Shown piece after piece: positions 5,853-10,738 of a stretch of 10,738 bases of DNA. The position numbers and the translations under genes were made by a program. Below the pieces are notes generated by a model. It had not been told where the DNA came from and ran no database searches. It was given only the letters and a program-made list of their open reading frames with translations. Source of the stretch: Alphaproteobacteria bacterium (lineage in GTDB: Bacteria > Pseudomonadota > Alphaproteobacteria > Micropepsales > Micropepsaceae); the NCBI GenBank assembly GCA_003131925.1, contig PKWC01000060.1, positions 683 to 11,420 of the forward strand. The letters run 5' to 3'. Numbering within the stretch: position 1 is the first letter of the stretch; each line of letters begins with the position of its first letter.

Positions 5853-6116
5853 ATGCCCGGCACGCTGCGAATTTCGTCCGCCGAATTCCAGAAGAACATC
5901 GGCCGCTATCAGGACGCAGCTCTGACTCAGCCTGTCACGGTCACACGCAACGGACGCGACCGAACGGTGCTGATTTCCGTCGAAGAATATCATCGGCTCA
6001 AGCGCCGCGACCGACGCGTGATGGGCGTGGCGGATTTCAGCGCGGAGGACATTGCGGCGATCGAAACGGCCACGCCTCCCGCTGACGCCGCGCGTTTCGA
6101 CGGCGAGCTCGGATAA
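5853..6116 (+). CDS. Phd/YefM-family antitoxin
   Basis: This 87-residue protein begins MPGTLRISSAEFQKNIGRYQ and continues ALTQPVTVTRNGRDRTVLIS and VEEYHRLKRRDR. That is the Phd/YefM N-terminal fold: a short strand, a helix replacing the usual ARxxF/N pattern, and a beta hairpin with the RNGR turn leading to the LISxEEY helix. The acidic C-terminus (ADFSAEDIAAIETATPPADA) is the part expected to wrap and neutralise the toxin. ATG at 5853 is chosen because AAGGAAGG lies about five bases upstream. The frame is open much further upstream, but that part overlaps the promoter and operator. The toxin gene starts eight bases after the stop, in the classic antitoxin-first order. Regulation is probably by conditional cooperativity at the palindromes upstream. 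Confidence 0.88.
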   Translation: MPGTLRISSAEFQKNIGRYQDAALTQPVTVTRNGRDRTVLISVEEYHRLKRRDRRVMGVADFSAEDIAAIETATPPADAARFDGELG

Positions 6117-6124
6117 GCCGGCTT

Positions 6125-6562
6125 GTGGCGTTCCCGCAACCCGTTCCCGGCCTCGTCATTCGTTACGCCTATCTGTGGCGTGCAGACTTTTTGAAAGGAC
6201 AGGAAGAAGGCGTCAATGATCGCCCCTGTGCCGTCATCCTCGTAACTCACACTTCAGAAGGCGAGCCCATCGTCACCGTACTCCCGGTGACGCATTCGCC
6301 GGCACGCGACCCCGCTCTTGCAATCGAGATTCCTGCGGAGACCAAGAGACGGCTCCGGCTGGATGCGGAGCGATCCTGGATCATGCTGGACGAAGCCAAC
6401 CAGTTTGCATGGCCCGGTCCGGACTTGCGGCCGGCCAATCCTGGCGAAGCCGAAAGCGTTGTCTATGGCCTTCTTCCGCGGGCGTTCTATCTGAAAATGC
6501 GCGAGCGATTCATGTCCGTGCTCATGCGTAGCGGCGCTGGCGTCGTTGGCCGAAGTGAATAG
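6125..6562 (+). CDS. PemK/MazF-like toxin of a type II toxin-antitoxin pair
   Basis: This 145-residue protein starts with GTG at 6125, eight bases after the antitoxin stop. The order of motifs resembles PemK/MazF-like proteins of rhizobia: PGLVIRYAYLWRADFLKG at the N-terminus, then DRPCAVILV (32-40), VTVLPVTHSPARDP (50-63), a variable loop, SWIMLDEANQFAWPGPDLRP (84-103) and a C-terminal helix LPRAFYLKMRERF. MazF-type toxins are sequence-specific mRNA endonucleases, and the RP and THSP segments occupy the places of the catalytic Arg and Thr strands. It is longer than a typical MazF (about 110 residues) because of the N-terminal extension. Pairing with a Phd/YefM-type rather than a MazE-type antitoxin is a mixed arrangement. 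The pair position is strong evidence; the exact enzyme activity is inferred. Confidence 0.75.
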   Translation: MAFPQPVPGLVIRYAYLWRADFLKGQEEGVNDRPCAVILVTHTSEGEPIVTVLPVTHSPARDPALAIEIPAETKRRLRLDAERSWIMLDEANQFAWPGPDLRPANPGEAESVVYGLLPRAFYLKMRERFMSVLMRSGAGVVGRSE

Positions 6563-6564
6563 TG

Positions 6565-6606
6565 GGGCAACACAAGATTCAGGCGCCGCGGGGTGTGCCC
6601 TAATTT
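6565..6606 (+). terminator. Possible weak terminator after the toxin gene
   Basis: GGGCA-ACAC (6565-6573) can pair with GTGT-GCCC (6593-6600) with one bulged A, followed by TAATTT. The T tract is poor and the loop is long, so this is only a candidate. It reaches the stop codon of the convergent minus-strand gene. Confidence 0.3.
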
Positions 6607-6863
6607 GAATTCTTCGGCGGCTTTCTGTCGGATTTCGACCGTTCTCCCAACTCACCTTCCATTCCGTTTTCGATGCTTTCTTTCTGCATCGAGTTTGTCG
6701 TTGCGCCCAAGTCCGCAGCGTAAAGGCCTTTCAAGTAGGCGATGACACTGTCGGTGAGCTCGTCGGGCTTTGCGCGCGATCCACAGTCTGAGGACATCAG
6801 ATCGAGGATGCTGGGCAGTTCGTTGCACTGGTCGAGCGAGCGCGGCTCGGAAAGGACGAGCAA
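6600..6863 (-). CDS. Unknown protein of 87 residues, possibly N-terminally truncated
   Basis: The frame ends with TAG at 6600-6602 and reads MLVLSEPRSLDQCNELPSIL, then DLMSSDCGSRAKPDELTDSV and IAYLKGLYAADLGA, with a charged, probably disordered tail. Third positions are GC-rich in the first half, which supports coding. The start is TTG at 6863. Upstream the frame stays open to a TGA at 6921-6923, and the residues there (YGYELTVAGFLLVLS) look like the hydrophobic core of a signal peptide, but no ATG or GTG exists in frame. An out-of-frame ATG at about 6885 suggests that one indel may have removed the true start. The gene may therefore encode an exported protein with a damaged N-terminus, or use CTG or TTG. 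No family is recognised. Confidence 0.5.
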   Translation of the reverse strand: MLVLSEPRSLDQCNELPSILDLMSSDCGSRAKPDELTDSVIAYLKGLYAADLGATTNSMQKESIENGMEGELGERSKSDRKPPKNSN

Positions 6864-6978
6864 GAATCCGGCGACAGTTAATTCATAACCGTAGCTGGGC
6901 GACAGATCGGGAAACCTATTTCATGTCACCGGTTTTCGGGTTAGGGCGCGACAGGCTGGTTTGCATCGTCCGACGAGG

Positions 6979-7731
6979 TTAAGATTGTGCCTTGAGGCAT
7001 GGTGCCTGTGTGCTTTCCAACCTGGCTGAGCCAACAACCCCCGCGAAAGGCCCACGCCGCATGATCAGCAGCAGGGCGATGAGCAGGTACCAGGCAACCT
7101 GAGCCCCGAAGATCGGGAGAAGGCTGGTGCGCGTTAATGGGCCCGATGCCGCCAACAGGGCGAGGATCTGACATCCTCCAGACAAGAGCCCTGCCGGACC
7201 GGCCCAACGCGGCACGTCACGAATTGACAGCAAGGCGATCGACCAAGACACCACGGCCGCGGCGATCCCCACGAAGGAGAAGCGCGTCAAAAATTCGATC
7301 TGGGTAAAGCTCAGTCGAATCAAATTGATCGCCTCTCCGACGCAGGAGGCCGACGCAGCGGGTGCGCACCGTGCCGCGAGCGAAGCGATGACGAATCCAT
7401 CGGTCATGACGGCAAGCACCGTCATGACGCACGCGCACGAGAACGCCACCAGCCCAAAGACCACCGCAAAGCGCCATAGCCCGAGGCGTGAGGCGAAGAG
7501 GATCATTGCGGCTTCCAAGAAGCCGAAAATCATCGCCAGCGTTCCATGCACGATCTGACCGGTCATCGTCTGGGACCGAATAGAGATAAGGAGACCGGCG
7601 GGGTCATGGCCGTGACCAACGGGATGGTGAAGCAGGACGACAAAGGCCAGGACCGAGAAGGCGCCCAGCGCATAGCCGAGGGGAGCCAATGAAGTCGGAT
7701 GTCCTACTAGCGGATCGTCGGCCGTTTGCAT
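6979..7731 (-). CDS. Six-helix integral membrane protein, unknown function
   Basis: This 250-residue inner-membrane protein has hydrophobic segments at about 16-34, 62-80, 86-109, 150-169, 178-196 and 205-224. A His-rich turn LLHHPVGHGHDP (33-44) follows the first helix and could bind metal, but this is inference. A Cys pair in the loop RCAPAASASCVGE (121-133) between helices three and four may form a disulfide if outside. ATG at 7731 is chosen because GAGGA lies six bases upstream; the frame is open to 7755 but lacks a better start. The gene is divergent from a TetR-family regulator with 101 bases between the starts, the usual layout for a regulator and its target. It is therefore probably induced by a ligand of that regulator. 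No transporter family motif was recognised. Confidence 0.85.
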   Translation of the reverse strand: MQTADDPLVGHPTSLAPLGYALGAFSVLAFVVLLHHPVGHGHDPAGLLISIRSQTMTGQIVHGTLAMIFGFLEAAMILFASRLGLWRFAVVFGLVAFSCACVMTVLAVMTDGFVIASLAARCAPAASASCVGEAINLIRLSFTQIEFLTRFSFVGIAAAVVSWSIALLSIRDVPRWAGPAGLLSGGCQILALLAASGPLTRTSLLPIFGAQVAWYLLIALLLIMRRGPFAGVVGSARLESTQAPCLKAQS

Positions 7732-7813
7732 CGCTCGTCCTCGAAGGCAGGTCAAGCAAAAGATATGCAGTCAGGCCGGCATAGTCCTGGACGCCTCCGA
7801 CGGGTTGTCCAGT

Positions 7814-7831
7814 ATCGGTCTGCAGACCTAT
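7814..7831. promoter_or_regulatory. Candidate TetR-family operator
   Basis: GGTCTGCAGACC (7817-7828) is a perfect 12-base palindrome. It extends to AT...AT (7814-7831) with one mismatched step and ends five bases before the regulator start codon. A second inverted repeat, CTGGAC...GTCCAG with a 14-base spacer, lies at about 7786-7811. TetR regulators bind palindromes of this size in the shared divergent promoter region, so either may be the operator. Confidence 0.55.
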
Positions 7832-7832
7832 C

Positions 7833-8426
7833 ATGTCCGTTATGGTCCATCGCGCGCAGGGGGAGAGACAGGATCGACGGGCAAGACGCACCCGGTCGGC
7901 GATCGTAACGGCGTTCAATCGCTTGTTTCTGCAGCGAGGCTACGCATCACTGACATCCGGCGATGTTGCAGCGGCTGCGGACGTCGGGAGGTCGACGTTT
8001 TACGATCATTTCCGAAGCATGGATGATCTGCTTGCCGAGGCGATTGCACCCGTGCTCGCTCCGCTGGCCGAAGGATGCTTTGAGGCACATCAGCAGGAAG
8101 CCGCGCGGCGCGCGGTGGAGCATATCTGGGAGAACCGACGGCACGCGCGAATCCTGCTTGGAGATGTCGTGCACGCAATTGTCTTGCGCAGTTTCACAGC
8201 CCAGATTGGTGCGGCCTTGCAGCGCGTTCTCCACCTGACACGGGCCAAGCCGGTCCTGGACCCCGAGTTGATCGCGCTGCAGCTTGCGACCGGCCAGCTG
8301 GCAGTCCTGGGCGCCTGGATGTCGGGTCGTTCGGGCCATACCGCGCATGAGGTGGCCAACGCGCTTCATGCAAGCGGACGCGCTTCCGTGCTGGCCTTGA
8401 TGGGATCCACGGAAGCAGCAGGATAA
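7833..8426 (+). CDS. TetR/AcrR-family transcriptional regulator
   Basis: This 197-residue protein carries the TetR N-terminal DNA-binding domain at about residues 17-64. The helices are RRTRSAIVTAFNRLFLQRGY, then SLTSGDVAAAADVGRSTFYD and HFRSMDDLLAEAI, with GRSTFYDHF as the recognition helix. Residues 70-197 are an alpha-helical ligand-binding and dimer domain with no recognised subfamily. ATG at 7833 is used; ATG at 7842 is a possible alternative, and neither has a clear ribosome site. Together with the palindrome directly upstream, this suggests a very short or missing leader. The gene is divergent from the six-helix membrane protein, whose expression it most likely represses along with its own. 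The inducer is unknown. Confidence 0.92.
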   Translation: MSVMVHRAQGERQDRRARRTRSAIVTAFNRLFLQRGYASLTSGDVAAAADVGRSTFYDHFRSMDDLLAEAIAPVLAPLAEGCFEAHQQEAARRAVEHIWENRRHARILLGDVVHAIVLRSFTAQIGAALQRVLHLTRAKPVLDPELIALQLATGQLAVLGAWMSGRSGHTAHEVANALHASGRASVLALMGSTEAAG

Positions 8427-8526
8427 GCTCCACGAGCTTCTTGGGCGGGTTCGCAGGCAATGATAGCGTCCGATACTCCCGGCCTCCACTTTAGCGACTC
8501 TTCCCACGAACGAGGGCACGTCGACG

Positions 8527-8667
8527 ATTCTGTCGACGCCATACCTATTCCCCGAACGGAAGGTCGTCGTGTGAAGGTGCGTGCAGCTTGGCTTTGCGTC
8601 CCGGTGCCCGGCGCGCGATGGGGCGGCGAAGCATTCGTTCCGGGAATAGGTATGGTGTCGGCCGAAT
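8527..8667. repeat. About 140-bp element with long inverted repeats
   Basis: The 27 bases at 8534-8560 (from CGACGCCATACCTATTCCCC) and at 8634-8660 (ending GGGAATAGGTATGGTGTCG) are reverse complements with three mismatches. The match extends with further differences to 8527 and 8667, giving arms of about 34 bases around a 73-base GC-rich core. The structure fits a miniature inverted-repeat element or a folded RNA. No target-site duplication was recognised. Confidence 0.75.
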
Positions 8668-8691
8668 AACTGAACGACGCGCAAGACGGAT

Positions 8692-8737
8692 TCGCACTCC
8701 GACTCCGAAATACCGAAAGCTCGCACTCCGACCCCGA
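8692..8737. repeat. 17-bp spaced direct repeat
   Basis: TCGCACTCCGACTCCGA (8692-8708) recurs as TCGCACTCCGACCCCGA (8721-8737), one mismatch apart and 29 bases from start to start. The spacing of nearly three helical turns could place two copies on one DNA face. It may be a protein-binding pair or the edge of the neighbouring element. Confidence 0.65.
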
Positions 8738-8766
8738 TCATGTGCAATGGACCAAGGTGGTGCGTG

Positions 8767-9006
8767 TCACTGCGCGCGCTCAGTCCAACCGTGAGCCCTC
8801 ATGCATTCCTTGGTAAATTGCTGCGCGGTCATCGTAGAACTACGCCCCAGAACTCCGTAGACGCTGTTCAGTCTTTTGCTTTCACAATCATAGGCGTCGT
8901 TTTGATAGTCTTGCGAGGCCGCACCGGGTTTTTCCCAAACTGTTCTCGTACAACCCGCCAGATCGCTCGCCAATATTCCAATAATGAGAAGGAAAATAGG
9001 CTTCAC
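8767..9006 (-). CDS. Small predicted lipoprotein
   Basis: Starting at GTG 9006 the product is 79 residues. It has a textbook lipoprotein signal: a positively charged start, hydrophobic IFLLIIGILASD, and the lipobox L-A-G-C with the lipidated cysteine at residue 19. The mature part (RTVWEKPGAASQDYQNDAYD, then CESKRL) and the end FTKECMRAHGWTE match a common pattern of short outer-membrane or periplasmic lipoproteins in this group, where two mature cysteines may pair. GGGAG lies ten bases before the GTG. An ATG at 9045 in the same frame would add 13 mostly hydrophobic residues and make a less usual signal. Asp at position 15 of the signal is slightly odd. Nothing in the sequence shows a specific partner. 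Confidence 0.75.
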   Translation of the reverse strand: MKPIFLLIIGILASDLAGCTRTVWEKPGAASQDYQNDAYDCESKRLNSVYGVLGRSSTMTAQQFTKECMRAHGWTERAQ

Positions 9007-9138
9007 TTGGAGAATGCTCCCAATTGGAAGCACGAATACCTGCATCCAAAGCTGGGCCCCGTTAGGGCCTTACCACGAACACTCGACGTCATCGAACAAG
9101 TTGCTCATCTCTGCCGTCCGCCCGAACATCACAGAACC

Positions 9139-10521
9139 TCACCCAGACAGCGCCGCCTCGACTTCTCCGATCTCTTTCGGAATTCCGGGGCCGAGGACGC
9201 GGGGGGCGCCGTCGGTGACAAGCACATCGTCCTCGATCCGGATGCCGTGGATGCCCAGGAAGCTGCGCACCTTCTCGTAGTCGATGAACTCCATGTAGCG
9301 GCCTTCCTTTTCCCAGCGGTCGATCAGCCGCGGAATGAAATAGAGTCCCGGTTCGACCGTCACCACCATTCCAGGTTTGAGCGCCTTCGCCATGCGCAAA
9401 TTGCGCAGGCCGAAGAGCTCGCTGCGCCGGACCGTATGATCATAGCCGACGAGATCTTCGCCGAGGGCTTCCATGTCGTGCACGTCTAGCCCGATCTGGT
9501 GCCCCACGCCGTGCGGGAAACAGAGCGCATAGGCTCCGGTTTCGACGATCGCATCGGGATCGCCGCGGAACAGACCCTCGGCGACGAGCCCTTCCATCAT
9601 CACCCGCGCGGAGAGCCTGTGCACCGCCAGATACAGCGTTCCCGCGCGGCAGGCTTCGATCGCCGCTTTCTGCGCGGAGAGCACAAGCTCGTAGCACAAG
9701 CGTTGTTTCGCATCGAAATGCCCGCCGATGGGCACGGTTCGCGTGATGTCGCTCGCATATCCAAGCTGGCTCGAGGCGCCGCTATCATTGACGACCAAAT
9801 CGCCTGCGGCCAAGCGCCTATCGTGCATGGTATTGTGCAGAATCTCGCCGCGCGCGGAAAAGATGACGGGATAGGCAAGCGTGCGATCGGCTGCGCGCGC
9901 CACGCCTTCGATCGCGCCGGAGACTTCGTGTTCCATGACGCCGGGCCGCGAAAACCGCATCGCCGCCGCGTGCATTTCCGCGGTGATGGCGAGCGCCGAC
10001 TCCATCTCCACGATTTCTTCGCCCGATTTGATTTCGCGCTGCGCGACAATGGCGCGGACAAGCGGCGAGGAGGCGCGCTGCGCAATGTCCGGCACCGGAA
10101 TGCCGAGCCATTCCGACAATTGAATGGTTACCGTGCCGCGGAAAGGCGGCGTGTAGTGAACGATGCGGCCGCGGCGATTCTTTGTGAGCCACGCCGGCAG
10201 TTCGGCGTAGGGAAGAACATGAGTCACGCCGGATCGCTCCGCCCACTCTGCCGGGGGCGTGGCCGAGCCCAGCCAGATCAAATCGTCCATCGTGGGCTCA
10301 TCGCCGAAAATGAAGGCTTCGCCGCTGTCGAAATCGATTGCGCCGACGAGAAAGGGCTGCGGGATTCCGAAATAATAGGCGAAGCAGCTGTCCTGTACGT
10401 AGGCATGCGGATTGGCCGTGTAGTTCATCGGGCTTGGCGGGCTGGCCGGAAAAAGTCCGATGTCGTCCATCGCCTGCGCCAGGATCGCGCGGCGGGATCG
10501 ATAGGTTGCGGCTGCAAACAT
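9139..10521 (-). CDS. M24-family metallopeptidase, Xaa-Pro aminopeptidase-like
   Basis: This 460-residue cytosolic enzyme has an aminopeptidase P N-terminal domain (about 5-140), with the typical RRAILAQAMDD, SPMNYTANPHAYVQDSCFAY and YFGI segments. A pita-bread catalytic domain follows (about 155-445). All five metal ligands are visible: D246 (VVNDSGA), D258 (YASDITRT), H341 (FPHGVGHQIGLDVHD), E390 (VTVEPGLYF) and E430 (GIRIEDDV). H229 (ILHNTMHD) matches the substrate-site histidine. Members hydrolyse the peptide bond before a proline in the second position, using two Mn or Co ions. ATG at 10521 is chosen because the aminopeptidase P motif begins a few residues later; the frame is open to 10587, but those residues do not fit the family. 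One extra residue lies between the two Asp ligands compared with E. coli PepP. The gene stands alone; substrate identity is not shown. Confidence 0.93.
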   Translation of the reverse strand: MFAAATYRSRRAILAQAMDDIGLFPASPPSPMNYTANPHAYVQDSCFAYYFGIPQPFLVGAIDFDSGEAFIFGDEPTMDDLIWLGSATPPAEWAERSGVTHVLPYAELPAWLTKNRRGRIVHYTPPFRGTVTIQLSEWLGIPVPDIAQRASSPLVRAIVAQREIKSGEEIVEMESALAITAEMHAAAMRFSRPGVMEHEVSGAIEGVARAADRTLAYPVIFSARGEILHNTMHDRRLAAGDLVVNDSGASSQLGYASDITRTVPIGGHFDAKQRLCYELVLSAQKAAIEACRAGTLYLAVHRLSARVMMEGLVAEGLFRGDPDAIVETGAYALCFPHGVGHQIGLDVHDMEALGEDLVGYDHTVRRSELFGLRNLRMAKALKPGMVVTVEPGLYFIPRLIDRWEKEGRYMEFIDYEKVRSFLGIHGIRIEDDVLVTDGAPRVLGPGIPKEIGEVEAALSG

Positions 10522-10738
10522 GGCTCGCGTGGTTCCAGCTGAACGGCGGGTCAATCTCGCGTGGATTTGCCCGGCTTCAGACCCCAAGATAACCCGGAAT
10601 TTGAAACCATGGGAGAAGTTTGTGTTCGTTCACATCGCCATCAGAAGACTCAGCGTCAGGAGTGTCCCGCTGGGTGAAATCCGGCACCAGTTAGAGCGCG
10701 TTCCGCTCGCATAGAACCAAAGCGTGTCATCCCGGCCG
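10522..10738. other. Non-coding end of the window with a short palindromic repeat
   Basis: No supported gene is seen. GAGCG (10694-10698) and CGCTC (10704-10708) form a small hairpin inside TTAGAGCGCGTTCCGCTCGC, a motif that recalls repeated intergenic sequences of rhizobial genomes (recall, not tested). The TGTCATCCCGGCC at the edge also looks like such a repeat and may continue outside. Confidence 0.35.

Larger units (their letters stand above)
8427..8766. other. Gene-free stretch with nested inverted and direct repeats
   Basis: No open frame here has coding character on either strand. A small tight hairpin AAGCTC-CAC-GAGCTT (8425-8439) overlaps the regulator stop but lacks a T tract. CGTCGAC and GTCGACG pair at 8519-8538 and overlap the left arm of the larger inverted repeat (8527-8667). 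A spaced direct repeat follows at 8692-8737. Confidence 0.5.

Noticed and set aside
7947..8747. 266-residue open frame on the minus strand
   Set aside because: It overlaps the TetR-family regulator and the repeat region and has no recognisable motif.
8740..9489. 249-residue open frame on the plus strand
   Set aside because: It crosses the lipoprotein gene and the end of the M24 gene, both supported on the other strand, and it shows no motif.
9499..10542. 347-residue open frame on the plus strand
   Set aside because: It is the antisense shadow of the M24 peptidase gene, whose five metal ligands are all present.

Overview
The window looks like chromosomal accessory DNA from an alphaproteobacterium of the Bradyrhizobium/Rhodopseudomonas type (Nitrobacteraceae). 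The reasons are the high GC content, the GC-rich third codon positions, short CTCCCC-type palindromic repeats, and small proteins typical of that group (DUF2147, a short lipobox protein, an M24 peptidase with the DSGA/SDITR motifs). This assignment is family-based inference. No rRNA, tRNA, CRISPR array or intact insertion sequence was seen.

Left part (1-2780): an imperfect 22-bp inverted repeat opens the window. It is followed on the minus strand by a decayed Phd/YefM-type antitoxin gene (279-542) interrupted by one in-frame amber codon. Next come an exported DUF2147 protein (plus), a convergent 78-residue small protein (minus), and a 54-residue protein with a C-terminal membrane helix (minus). 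A gene-poor stretch with an orphan intrinsic terminator and a probable frameshifted gene remnant completes this part.

Middle part (2788-6600): a membrane-anchored protein of unknown function with lower GC than its neighbours (plus) meets a terminase large subunit end to end, with a 4-base overlap of the two stop regions. The terminase (minus) is translationally coupled through ATGA to an upstream DUF5681 protein. No portal, capsid or tail gene is present, so this is an isolated packaging pair or a prophage/GTA-like remnant. Divergent from it is an intact toxin-antitoxin operon (Phd/YefM-like antitoxin, PemK/MazF-like toxin). The intergenic space between them holds two face-to-face sigma70-like promoters, and the toxin-antitoxin promoter lies inside overlapping palindromes, as expected for autoregulation.

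Right part (6600-10738): an 87-residue protein of unknown function without a canonical start codon, then a six-helix membrane protein (minus) divergent from a TetR-family regulator (plus). Their shared intergenic region carries a perfect 12-bp palindrome next to the regulator start. Then follow a gene-free stretch with a roughly 140-bp inverted-repeat element and a spaced direct repeat, a small lipoprotein (minus) and an M24/Xaa-Pro aminopeptidase-like enzyme (minus) with all five metal ligands. I did not find a convincing new multi-gene system. The most informative items are the broken antitoxin, the TA/terminase promoter region, the repeat-expanded linker of the DUF5681 protein, the 8.5-kb inverted repeat and the small proteins.
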